Origin: an uncultured Prevotella sp.
GTDB lineage: Bacteria; Bacteroidota; Bacteroidia; Bacteroidales; Bacteroidaceae
DNA: 19,062 nucleotides
Direction of reading: 5' to 3'
NCBI GenBank assembly: GCA_900541335.1
Contig: UQJC01000039.1
Span: 1-19,062 of the forward strand
The position numbers and the translations under genes are program-made. Positions 12,424 to 19,062 of this stretch are shown here, piece by piece (the stretch's first letter is position 1; every line of letters starts with the position of its first letter). The notes below the pieces were generated by a model. The model was not told where the DNA came from. It worked only from the letters and a program-made list of their open reading frames with translations, and searched no databases.

Positions 12424-13776
12424 ATGAATATTCAATTTAACAAGGTCGGCAATGTAAGCGCAGAGCTTACCATCGAAATGCAGAAGGCCGACTACGAAGC
12501 CAACGTAACGAAAGCACTCAAGGATTTAAGCAAGAAGGTTCAGATGCCCGGTTTCCGTCAGGGTAAGGTGCCTATGAGCTTGGTGAAGAAGATGTATGGC
12601 GTACAGGCTAAGGCTGAAGAAGTAAACAAGTTGCTCCAGGATAGCCTCTTCAATTATATCAACGAAAACAAGGTAGATATGCTGGGCGAACCTCTCGGTA
12701 GCGAAAAGCAGCAGCCCCAGGATATCGAGAACCAGGATGATTTCACTTTTATCTTTGATATCGCTTTGGCTCCGGAATTCAACGCTGAGATTGGTAGCGG
12801 TGATACGGTAGATTACTATGACATCGAGGTATCTGACGAGTTGATTACGAAGCAGCTCGACGCTCTCCGTCAGCAGGCAGGTCACCCTGAAAGCGCAGAC
12901 GTTTACGCAGATCGCGACATCTTGCGTGGTACGTTGGCTGAATTGAATGAAGAAGGCCAGCCCCTCGAAGGTGGTGTGGTAGTAGAGCAGGTTTCTTTGA
13001 TGCCTACTTACTTCAAGAGCGATGACCAGAAGAAGCTCTTCGAAAACGCACAGAAGAACCAGGTATTGACCTTCAACCCCAGCGCTGCTTACGAAGGCAA
13101 TGAAGCTGAGCTCGCAGCTCTCTTGAAGATTGAAAAGGAAGAAGCTAAGAACCACACGGGTAACTTCAGCTTCGAAGTAGCTGAAATCAGCCGCTTTGTT
13201 CCCGCTGAACTCAACGAAGAATTCTTCAACAAGGTATTCGGTGAAGGCGAAGTAAAGAGCGAAGAAGAAGCTCGTGCAAAGGTGAAGGAGCAAATCCAGA
13301 ACCTCCAGGTACACGATAGCGACTACAAGTTCCTCCTCGATGTTCGCGCTTACATGGAGAACAAGGTAGGTCAACTCGAATTCCCCGATGAACTTCTCAA
13401 GAAGATCATGAAGGCTAACAATGCCGATAAGGAAGATAGCTTCGTAGAAGAGAACTATGCGAAGAGCATCGAGGAGCTGAAGTGGCACCTCATCCGTGAG
13501 AAGATGGGTAAGAACCTTGAAATCAAGGTAGAACAGGCTGACCTCAAGGAGGCTGCTATGCAAGCTGCTCGCTTCCAGTTCGCTCAGTATGGTATGAACA
13601 ATATCCCTGACGAATACCTCGAAAACTATGCACAGCAGATGCTTCAGGACAAGAAGCACGTGCAGGGCTTGATGGAACGTAGCATCGACGCCAAACTGAC
13701 TGAAAAGCTCAAGGGCATCGTTACGCTCAATCACAAGTCTATCTCTTCTGAGGACTTCGCTAAGATGTTCGAATAA
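12424..13776 (+). CDS. tig: Trigger factor (ribosome-associated chaperone)
   Basis: 450 residues. Trigger factor binds the ribosome exit tunnel and shields nascent chains. The N-terminal ribosome-binding domain (about 1-115) has the signature GFRQGKVP at 43-50, the same position as in E. coli. A peptidyl-prolyl isomerase-like domain follows (about 150-245) but is poorly matched to FKBP active-site residues, as I recall for Bacteroidetes trigger factors, so isomerase activity is doubtful. The C-terminal helical arms (about 255-450) are rich in Glu/Lys and complete. Codon use looks strongly biased (repeated AAG, GAA, CGT, CTC choices), fitting high expression. It is the first gene of the tig-clpP-clpX group, with 120 nt to clpP. 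Confidence 0.95.
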   Translation: MNIQFNKVGNVSAELTIEMQKADYEANVTKALKDLSKKVQMPGFRQGKVPMSLVKKMYGVQAKAEEVNKLLQDSLFNYINENKVDMLGEPLGSEKQQPQDIENQDDFTFIFDIALAPEFNAEIGSGDTVDYYDIEVSDELITKQLDALRQQAGHPESADVYADRDILRGTLAELNEEGQPLEGGVVVEQVSLMPTYFKSDDQKKLFENAQKNQVLTFNPSAAYEGNEAELAALLKIEKEEAKNHTGNFSFEVAEISRFVPAELNEEFFNKVFGEGEVKSEEEARAKVKEQIQNLQVHDSDYKFLLDVRAYMENKVGQLEFPDELLKKIMKANNADKEDSFVEENYAKSIEELKWHLIREKMGKNLEIKVEQADLKEAAMQAARFQFAQYGMNNIPDEYLENYAQQMLQDKKHVQGLMERSIDAKLTEKLKGIVTLNHKSISSEDFAKMFE

Positions 13777-13811
13777 TAAGGGTTACTTATAAATAGGATT
13801 CCCTGTGACAG

Positions 13812-13848
13812 ATGTGCCGATGTGTGTTGTTAGCATATATCGGCACAT
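13812..13848 (+). other. Hairpin between tig and clpP
   Basis: ATGTGCCGAT (13812-13821) and ATCGGCACAT (13839-13848) are exact 10-bp complements with a 17-nt loop. No T run follows (TCTCGTCTAT), so this is not a standard terminator. It may set the tig:clpP ratio by partial termination or by protecting the tig transcript's 3' end. Confidence 0.5.
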
Positions 13849-13896
13849 TCTCGTCTATAGAAGGGAGTCAATCAATGATTTAAACCTCATACTACT

Positions 13897-14577
13897 ATGA
13901 CGATGATTTCAAACGATTTTAGAAAATTTGCTAAGGCCAATGTAGGTATTGATTCCATGGTGATTGACGACGTAATCAAGAGCCAGAACCAATACTTGAA
14001 TCCTTATATCCTTGAAGAGCGTACGCTCAACGTAACGCAGATGGATGTATTCTCCCGTTTGATGATGGACCGCATCATTTTCCTTGGTACCGCCATCGAC
14101 GATTATACGGCGAATACGCTCCAGGCACAGTTGCTCTACCTGGATTCTACTGATCCCGGTAAAGACATCTCCATCTATGTAAACTCTCCGGGTGGTTCCG
14201 TTTATGCCGGTTTGGGTATCTACGACACCATGCAGTTTATCCAAAGTGACGTGGCTACCATCTGTACGGGTATGGCAGCTTCGATGGCAGCCGTGTTGCT
14301 CGTAGCAGGTAAGGAAGGCAAGCGTTCTGCACTTCCCCACAGCCGCGTGATGATTCACCAGCCGATGGGTGGTGCACAGGGTCAGGCATCGGATATCGAA
14401 ATTACGGCGCGCGAAATCCAGAAGTTAAAGAAGGAGCTTTACACCATCATTGCCGACCATTCTCATACGGATTACGACAAGGTGTGGGCTGACTCTGACC
14501 GTGACTACTGGATGACGGCGCAGGAAGCCAAAGAGTACGGTATGATTGACCGTATTTTCGAACCTAAGAAGGGATAA
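13897..14577 (+). CDS. clpP: ATP-dependent Clp protease proteolytic subunit
   Basis: 226 residues. ClpP forms the double-heptamer serine protease chamber that degrades proteins fed by ClpX. The catalytic triad is S129 (in TGMAASMAA), H154 (in MIHQPMGG) and D203 (in DRDYWM), each 32 residues later than the E. coli mature numbering S97/H122/D171, so the core is unchanged and the extra length is N-terminal. The first 30 or so residues are therefore a longer propeptide/extension. NSPGGSVYAG (96-105), the oxyanion-loop region, is intact. The ATG at 13897 is followed two codons later by another ATG; either could be used. Gene order tig-clpP-clpX is the common bacterial one. Confidence 0.97.
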   Translation: MTMISNDFRKFAKANVGIDSMVIDDVIKSQNQYLNPYILEERTLNVTQMDVFSRLMMDRIIFLGTAIDDYTANTLQAQLLYLDSTDPGKDISIYVNSPGGSVYAGLGIYDTMQFIQSDVATICTGMAASMAAVLLVAGKEGKRSALPHSRVMIHQPMGGAQGQASDIEITAREIQKLKKELYTIIADHSHTDYDKVWADSDRDYWMTAQEAKEYGMIDRIFEPKKG

Positions 14578-14809
14578 ACCTATTGACTGATTAGGCTCCG
14601 TGGCTATGTCATCGGGCTGGAGGCTACAGCGACGAAGTGTCTGTTTGGCCAACCTACGGGTGGGAAATGCTAGACATTTGTGGTGCCTCTTACAGCCAGT
14701 GGCATGGTGTGGGTTACTTTCTTCTCACCCAGGAGAAGGGACGTTGTTTATGGGATAGGGATACGCTCAGGTGTCCCGCCAATCTATTCACGATTTTAAA
14801 TATAGAATT
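14578..14809. other. clpP-clpX spacer
   Basis: 232 nt without a credible gene. Several small inverted pairs are present (AAATG/CATTT near 14667; CTTCTC/GAGAAG at 14721-14726 with 14733-14738; TGGGT/ACCCA at 14710-14714 with 14727-14731). No T run and no TAnnTTTG promoter was found, so clpX may be read from upstream. The spacer is longer than usual between these two genes. Confidence 0.4.
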
Positions 14810-16063
14810 ATGTCACTCAAATGTTCCTTTTGTGGACGCGACGAGTCCGATGTTGCCATGATGCTGAAAGGCAAGGATGTCTATATTTGCTCCGACTGCG
14901 TGGAAAGTGCATACAAGGTGTTGGAGGAATATATTCCAGGTAACTTGGCTAACAATAAGAAGGAAGCGAACTTGAAAAAGCTTCCTGGGGTAAACCTCGA
15001 CGAGGTGCCCAAGCCCAAGGAGATGAAGGATTACCTCGACCAGTACATCATTGGTCAAGACGCTGCCAAGCGTTATCTCTGTGTGGCTGTGTATAACCAT
15101 TACAAGCGACTCGCTCAACATACCGAATCTTCCGATGTAGACATTGAGAAGTCTAACATCATCATGGTAGGTTCGACGGGTACGGGTAAAACGCTTTTGG
15201 CTCGTACCATTGCCAAACTGCTCGATGTACCCTTTACGATTGTCGACGCAACGGTGTTTACCGAAGCGGGCTATGTGGGCGAAGACGTTGAGAGCATTCT
15301 TTCCCGTCTGCTCCAGGTTGCTGACTTCGACGTGGCACGTGCCGAACGTGGTATTGTGTTTATCGACGAAATTGACAAGATTGCCCGTAAGTCAGACAAT
15401 CCCTCGATTACCCGTGATGTGAGCGGTGAAGGTGTACAACAGGGTCTCTTGAAACTCTTGGAAGGTTCTATTGTCAACGTACCTCCCAAGGGCGGACGTA
15501 AGCATCCCGATCAGGAATATGCGCATGTCAACACGCGCAACATTCTCTTTATCTGCGGTGGCGCGTTCGACGGTATCGAGAAGAAGATTGCCCAACGTAT
15601 GAATACACATACGGTAGGTTATGACTCGGTACAGAATCAGAAGAAAATTGATCCGAAGAATCTCATGCAGTATATTGAACCTCAGGATTTGAAGTCCTTT
15701 GGTTTGATTCCTGAAATCATTGGTCGTCTGCCAGTATTGACTTACCTCAATCCGCTCGACCGTGAAGCATTGAGCAAGATTCTCGTCGAACCGAAGAACT
15801 CTATCATCAAGCAGTATGTGAAGCTCTTCGAGATGGACGGGGTGAAGCTCACCTTCTCTGATGATGCCTTGGATTACATTGTTGACAAAGCGGTAGAGTT
15901 TAAACTCGGTGCCCGTGGTCTGCGTTCAATCGTCGAAACGATCATGATGGATGCCATGTTTGAGATACCCTCGTCTTCGGAAAAGAGTTTCCGAGTGACC
16001 AAGGCGTATGCAGCCGAACAGATGGAGAAAACCAGTCGCGCCACGTTGCCGGTTGGCGATTAG
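14810..16063 (+). CDS. clpX: ATP-dependent Clp protease ATP-binding subunit ClpX
   Basis: 417 residues. ClpX is the AAA+ hexamer that recognises, unfolds and threads substrates into ClpP. The N-terminal zinc-binding domain has C5, C8, C27 and C30. The AAA+ module shows Walker A GSTGTGKT (121-128), the pore loop GYVG (154-157), Walker B VFIDEID with E187, the RKH substrate loop (230-232), and the C-terminal LGARGLRSIVE sensor 2 region. The ClpP-docking loop, IGF in E. coli, aligns here to VGY (269-271). ATG at 14810 starts directly before the zinc domain; a GTG 39 nt upstream would add 13 unneeded residues. It follows clpP, its partner, and is closed by a strong terminator. Confidence 0.97.
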   Translation: MSLKCSFCGRDESDVAMMLKGKDVYICSDCVESAYKVLEEYIPGNLANNKKEANLKKLPGVNLDEVPKPKEMKDYLDQYIIGQDAAKRYLCVAVYNHYKRLAQHTESSDVDIEKSNIIMVGSTGTGKTLLARTIAKLLDVPFTIVDATVFTEAGYVGEDVESILSRLLQVADFDVARAERGIVFIDEIDKIARKSDNPSITRDVSGEGVQQGLLKLLEGSIVNVPPKGGRKHPDQEYAHVNTRNILFICGGAFDGIEKKIAQRMNTHTVGYDSVQNQKKIDPKNLMQYIEPQDLKSFGLIPEIIGRLPVLTYLNPLDREALSKILVEPKNSIIKQYVKLFEMDGVKLTFSDDALDYIVDKAVEFKLGARGLRSIVETIMMDAMFEIPSSSEKSFRVTKAYAAEQMEKTSRATLPVGD

Positions 16064-16091
16064 TCTTTGCATCATATCGGTGCAAAACCAT

Positions 16092-16137
16092 AAAAGCACA
16101 TTCGCTGCCTCTGTCAAGAGGTGCGAATGTGCTTTTT
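16092..16137 (+). terminator. clpX terminator, bidirectional
   Basis: AAAAGCACATTCGC (16092-16105) pairs with GCGAATGTGCTTTT (16123-16136). An inner stem CCTCT/AGAGG (16108-16112 with 16117-16121) closes on the loop GTCA. The A run on the left and T run on the right let it work for clpX on the plus strand and for the convergent outer-membrane gene on the minus strand. Confidence 0.9.
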
Positions 16138-16177
16138 CTGTTTAGCGGATGTGCTGGTATGGTACTTCCGTGTCCTT

Positions 16178-18844
16178 TTACTTCTTCTTCGTTGAGAAGT
16201 TATAGATGACGTGGAACATGAAGTAGCGCGATACGCATTGACCGTAGAAGGCTTCGCGTCCGTCAATATTCATATAGGCATTGCTTTGGTCGCGGTGGTT
16301 GAGGATGTCGGAGGCTTCCAGCTGCAGAGCCAGACTCTTGTCGCGCAGGAAGGAGCGTGTCAGCATAGCGTTCCAGATGGCCTTGACGGGACGAACGCCT
16401 TGCGATTGATAGACGTTGCGGTGGTAGACGTTGACGTTGGTTTTTAGTTCGATGTCGAGCGGTAGCGTGTACTGCAGCGTGCCACCATAGTTGCCCATCC
16501 ATCTGTCCTGCGAAGCGGCGAGGTCAGACCGGTATGCGATGTACCACACCGAACCGTTGATGGAGGCAAAGAACTTTTCGTAACGGTAGTTCAGGCGGGC
16601 ATAGAGTCCCGTGTTGTGGCTTGTGTCGCTGCGGCGTTGCGGATGGCCGTCGGTGGCGAGTGTGAAGGCCGGGTTGTGGCTCATGCTGTAGCTGATGTTG
16701 CTCATGAGGTTAAACCGCTGCTTCTTGTCAAGCGGCATACCCATACTGACTATCGCATTGATTCCCCAGTTACCGCACAGGGTGACGGGCTGCGAGGTGG
16801 TTACGCCCGTTACCTTGTCGTAGGTCTGCCGGCTGGTCTGTTGGTGGAGCGTGTTGTACCAGCTCGTATTCATGGAGTACCAGCGGTTGTTCTTCAGTGT
16901 ACGGGAGTAAATGAAGTTGACAATGTGGCGGCGGGTGTCCTTCATGTCGGGGTTTCCCAGGAACACGTTGAGCGGATCACTGCGGTCGGGAATCGTGATG
17001 GCTGAGTAGAAGGACTGCGGCTCCTTCGTATAGCTGTAGGACAGTTCGATATTGCCCAGACTGTCAGATTCATAACGCAGTCGCGCGTCGATGGCCCATT
17101 CCTTCACGTTACGGCGTGGGTGCAACGGTTCGTAAGTGGGGCGTTCATAGTCGATGGCATCGCGTCCGAACTTGCCCAGCCCCTTGAGGTAGGCTATCAG
17201 TCCCTTCTTATTATAGGAAAGCTCCGCCTCTGCCCAGTGCCTGTGGTCGGTCGTGGTGGAATAGAGCGTCATATCGGGGTCGACCGTCTGCAATTCCCAG
17301 TCTGCTAGGTCGGGCAGGATGCCGAAGTGCTGCAGATAGGCATCATAGTCTGCAAAGATGCCGCCCAATTTTTCTAGACGATGACCTTTGTCGTCTTTCG
17401 AATTCTTGGTGTTCGAGTAACCGTAGGTCAAGCGCAGCGACTGCAGTTGCGGAATGGGGATGTTGAGGTCTGCAAAGGTCATTTGGTTAAAATTCTCCCC
17501 CTTGTTGCGCCCGAAGCGGTTGTAGAGCGGATCCATCGTGTGTTCCGTCTGGTTATAATATCGGTAGCGCATGAGGTCGTGCATGTCCTCCCTATTCTGA
17601 TGGTAGCTAAGCTGATGGCGCAGGGAGAAGCGCAGGTTTTTCTTTGTCAGCCGTTGCGTTATCCACAGGTTATGTGCATAGTAGTGTCTGTTCTCGTTTG
17701 AACTCGATTGCTCCTGATGGGCATAGAGCGTCTCCCTGTTGCCGGGGCATCCTGTTTCGGGATAAAGGTCGAGCGAGTCGAGCACCGAGGGAACCATTTC
17801 GAAGGCGGGTACCGTCCAGTTTCCGCTACGCTCGTGGCTGCGGTCAGTTTGCTTTATGAAGGAGTAGGAGGGACCGAACTCAATGTGCGTATGCTTCGAA
17901 GGCTTCCATGTGAAGTAAAGGTTGGTATTGATGATTTTCTCATCGTTTTTGCTTCGCTGATCCGTAGCAGTGAAGCGGCTCGTACCATCGCCGAGAAATT
18001 TCTCCTGTTCCTGATAAAAGTAGTCCTTGTGACCGCGGTAGTCCCAGTTTATTCCACCTTCGAGTTTGAAGTATCCGCCCTCGTCGTCCTTACGTCCGTT
18101 GTTCCACATCCATGAGGTGCCCGGTCGCATAAACTTTGTGTCGCCCGAAGAGCTTCCCGCACCCACGTCGTTCCACGTGCCGTTGTTGTCGGTTGCCTGA
18201 AACTCTCCCGTGTTGGTAAATCCACCGAAGGCTGTTACGCGGTAGCGGTCGGAAAAGGTGTTGGCAAACAGACGGGCACGCCAGCGGTCATCTGTTCCAT
18301 AGCCCAGGGCGGCATTCCCTGTCCACGTGCCGAGATATTCCTTTTTGAGAATAGCGTCGACCACAACCTCCTTCGTACCGTCGTCAATGCCCGTTATCTT
18401 GGCGCGGTCTGTTTGGCCCTCGTAGGCCTTCAGACTCTTGATGATATAGGCAGGCAGGTTCTCCAGTGCACTTTGCGTGTTGCCGCGCACGAAGTCCGTA
18501 CCGTTTACCAGTAGTCGGTTGACCTTCTTTCCTTTGAAGTAGAGTCCGTCCTTGCGTATTTCGAGTCCAGGCATCTTGTTGATGAGGTCGCCCAGCATGT
18601 CGCCCTTGGTGGCGGCCAGTGCATCGAGGTTGTAGACTACCGTATCCTTCTTAGTGACAAACATCAGTTTTGTGGCCGTCACCTTGGCTTCGTTAAGGTC
18701 GATCGATAAACTGTCACTTGGGGCAGTTGTCGATTGGGCTGACGGATTGGTCTTTGTGGAGTCTGCCGGTGTCGTGACCGTTTGCGCCACAGCGTAGGGC
18801 AGCTGAAAAGAAAGTAAGAGTAGGGGAGTATAGAGGCGTTTCAT
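16178..18844 (-). CDS. Outer-membrane beta-barrel protein, TonB-receptor-like
   Basis: 888 residues. The start at 18844 gives a Sec signal peptide MKRLYTPLLLLSFQLPYAVA, cut before Q21; the longer frame up to 18994 would translate the 7-bp repeat and is rejected. Residues 21-48 are a low-complexity Thr/Ser/Pro linker. Residues about 50-165 form a plug-like domain (LNEAKVTATKL, TVVYNLDALAATKGDMLGDLINKMPGLEIRKDGLYFKGKKVNRLLVNGTDF) typical of Bacteroidetes outer-membrane beta-barrel proteins. The rest is a barrel with many alternating Tyr/Trp/Asn-rich strands. The carboxypeptidase-regulatory-like domain often found before the plug is absent. I see no SusD-like partner or TonB box, so the cargo is unknown; transport or surface display is inferred. 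By eye the coding sequence is richer in G+C than its neighbours. It converges on clpX. Confidence 0.88.
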   Translation of the reverse strand: MKRLYTPLLLLSFQLPYAVAQTVTTPADSTKTNPSAQSTTAPSDSLSIDLNEAKVTATKLMFVTKKDTVVYNLDALAATKGDMLGDLINKMPGLEIRKDGLYFKGKKVNRLLVNGTDFVRGNTQSALENLPAYIIKSLKAYEGQTDRAKITGIDDGTKEVVVDAILKKEYLGTWTGNAALGYGTDDRWRARLFANTFSDRYRVTAFGGFTNTGEFQATDNNGTWNDVGAGSSSGDTKFMRPGTSWMWNNGRKDDEGGYFKLEGGINWDYRGHKDYFYQEQEKFLGDGTSRFTATDQRSKNDEKIINTNLYFTWKPSKHTHIEFGPSYSFIKQTDRSHERSGNWTVPAFEMVPSVLDSLDLYPETGCPGNRETLYAHQEQSSSNENRHYYAHNLWITQRLTKKNLRFSLRHQLSYHQNREDMHDLMRYRYYNQTEHTMDPLYNRFGRNKGENFNQMTFADLNIPIPQLQSLRLTYGYSNTKNSKDDKGHRLEKLGGIFADYDAYLQHFGILPDLADWELQTVDPDMTLYSTTTDHRHWAEAELSYNKKGLIAYLKGLGKFGRDAIDYERPTYEPLHPRRNVKEWAIDARLRYESDSLGNIELSYSYTKEPQSFYSAITIPDRSDPLNVFLGNPDMKDTRRHIVNFIYSRTLKNNRWYSMNTSWYNTLHQQTSRQTYDKVTGVTTSQPVTLCGNWGINAIVSMGMPLDKKQRFNLMSNISYSMSHNPAFTLATDGHPQRRSDTSHNTGLYARLNYRYEKFFASINGSVWYIAYRSDLAASQDRWMGNYGGTLQYTLPLDIELKTNVNVYHRNVYQSQGVRPVKAIWNAMLTRSFLRDKSLALQLEASDILNHRDQSNAYMNIDGREAFYGQCVSRYFMFHVIYNFSTKKK

Positions 18845-18919
18845 GAGAGGTGGAGTAGATGAAAGGATTAGAGGAATATCTCCTTCGTTATGAATTCGAT
18901 CTGTTTTTATAAAACAGCG

Positions 18920-18927
18920 CAAAAATA
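18920..18927 (-). promoter_or_regulatory. Candidate -7 box of the outer-membrane gene
   Basis: The minus strand reads TATTTTTG, matching TAnnTTTG. The region where the TTG -33 box should lie (about 18946-18951) is instead inside the 7-bp tandem repeat and contains no TTG. The transcript would start near 18913, with a leader of about 69 nt. Confidence 0.5.
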
Positions 18928-18941
18928 ATAAGAGTAATTTA

Positions 18942-18981
18942 AATACGGAATACGGAATACGGAATACGGAATACGGAATAC
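18942..18981. repeat. Heptanucleotide tandem repeat (AATACGG), 5 full copies plus 5 nt
   Basis: Perfect copies of AATACGG at 18942-18948, 18949-18955, 18956-18962, 18963-18969 and 18970-18976, then AATAC. There is no mismatch between copies, as expected for a recently changing slippage tract. It lies 14 bp upstream of the candidate -7 box of the outer-membrane gene. A 6-bp inverted repeat TGCTAT-AATC-ATAGCA (18983-18998) adjoins its far end. Confidence 0.95.
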
Positions 18982-18998
18982 TTGCTATAATCATAGCA

Positions 18999-19062
18999 GT
19001 TGTTGAAGGCTTTCAATCGTTGGGACAGCTCCCACACAGGCCGTCCGAATAGCTTTTAATCG
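18999..19062. other. Right edge of window, no feature recognised
   Basis: The last 64 nt show no promoter box, hairpin or credible coding start on either strand. Confidence 0.4.

Noticed and set aside
12526..13734. 402-codon minus-strand open frame inside tig
   Set aside because: Antisense to trigger factor; Leu/Val-rich composition is the mirror of the Glu/Lys-rich sense protein with strong codon bias.
14710..14738. Interleaved stems TGGGT/ACCCA and CTTCTC/GAGAAG in the clpP-clpX spacer read as a pseudoknot
   Set aside because: The linker that would cross the 5-bp stem is only 1 nt, too short for a real pseudoknot; short stems like these arise easily by chance.
8442..16117. A new multi-gene system among the accessory-looking genes
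   Set aside because: The genes in this span belong to well-known core families in familiar order (DksA-like, lspA, galE, tig, clpP, clpX); nothing suggests a defence, toxin-antitoxin or biosynthetic cluster.

Overview
The window looks like a chromosomal segment of a Bacteroidales bacterium, probably Prevotellaceae-like (the family-level guess is weak). Four things point there: Bacteroidetes-type promoters (a TTG box about 19 nt upstream of TAnnTTTG) rather than sigma70 boxes; a type-2 isoleucyl-tRNA synthetase; the order ileS - TraR/DksA-like - lspA - DUF4296 lipoprotein; and an outer-membrane beta-barrel protein of the TonB-receptor-like type. No phage, integrase, transposase, CRISPR array, rRNA or tRNA was seen. 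Most genes are core metabolism or housekeeping, and I found no new multi-gene defence, secretion or biosynthetic system. The unusual material is mostly in the intergenic DNA.

Layout, left to right. 1-548 is non-coding: a 42-bp tandem array with a hairpin in each unit, running off the left edge, then a strong hairpin terminator read on the minus strand and a 13-bp inverted repeat. 549-968 (-) encodes a small exported protein. 969-1588 is a long divergent intergenic region with three hairpins and a promoter. 1589-3057 (+) holds a HAD phosphatase and panB (pantothenate/CoA synthesis) in a two-gene operon. 3377-4492 (+) is an MFS permease with a highly structured leader that could form a pseudoknot. 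4493-4676 is a short element with 20-bp terminal inverted repeats and TA at both ends, ending against the ileS promoter. 4822-8370 (+) is ileS, closed by a terminator.

8475-8861 is a DksA/TraR-like regulator without its zinc ligands. 9088-10635 holds lspA (lipoprotein signal peptidase) followed 18 nt later by a gene for a predicted lipoprotein, itself a likely LspA substrate, with a strong terminator. 10738-10902 is a 54-codon gene. galE (11136-12176, -) is transcribed divergently from the proteostasis cluster tig - clpP - clpX (12424-16063, +): ribosome-bound chaperone, protease and unfoldase. galE and clpX each end in a strong hairpin terminator.

The right end carries an 888-residue outer-membrane beta-barrel protein (16178-18844, -). 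Its promoter region abuts five and a half copies of a 7-bp tandem repeat, the best candidate here for phase-variable expression. Points worth checking are the swapped signature motif of IleRS (GIHH for HIGH, linked to mupirocin resistance), the heptamer repeat, the inverted-repeat element next to ileS, the pseudoknot-capable permease leader and the left-edge array.
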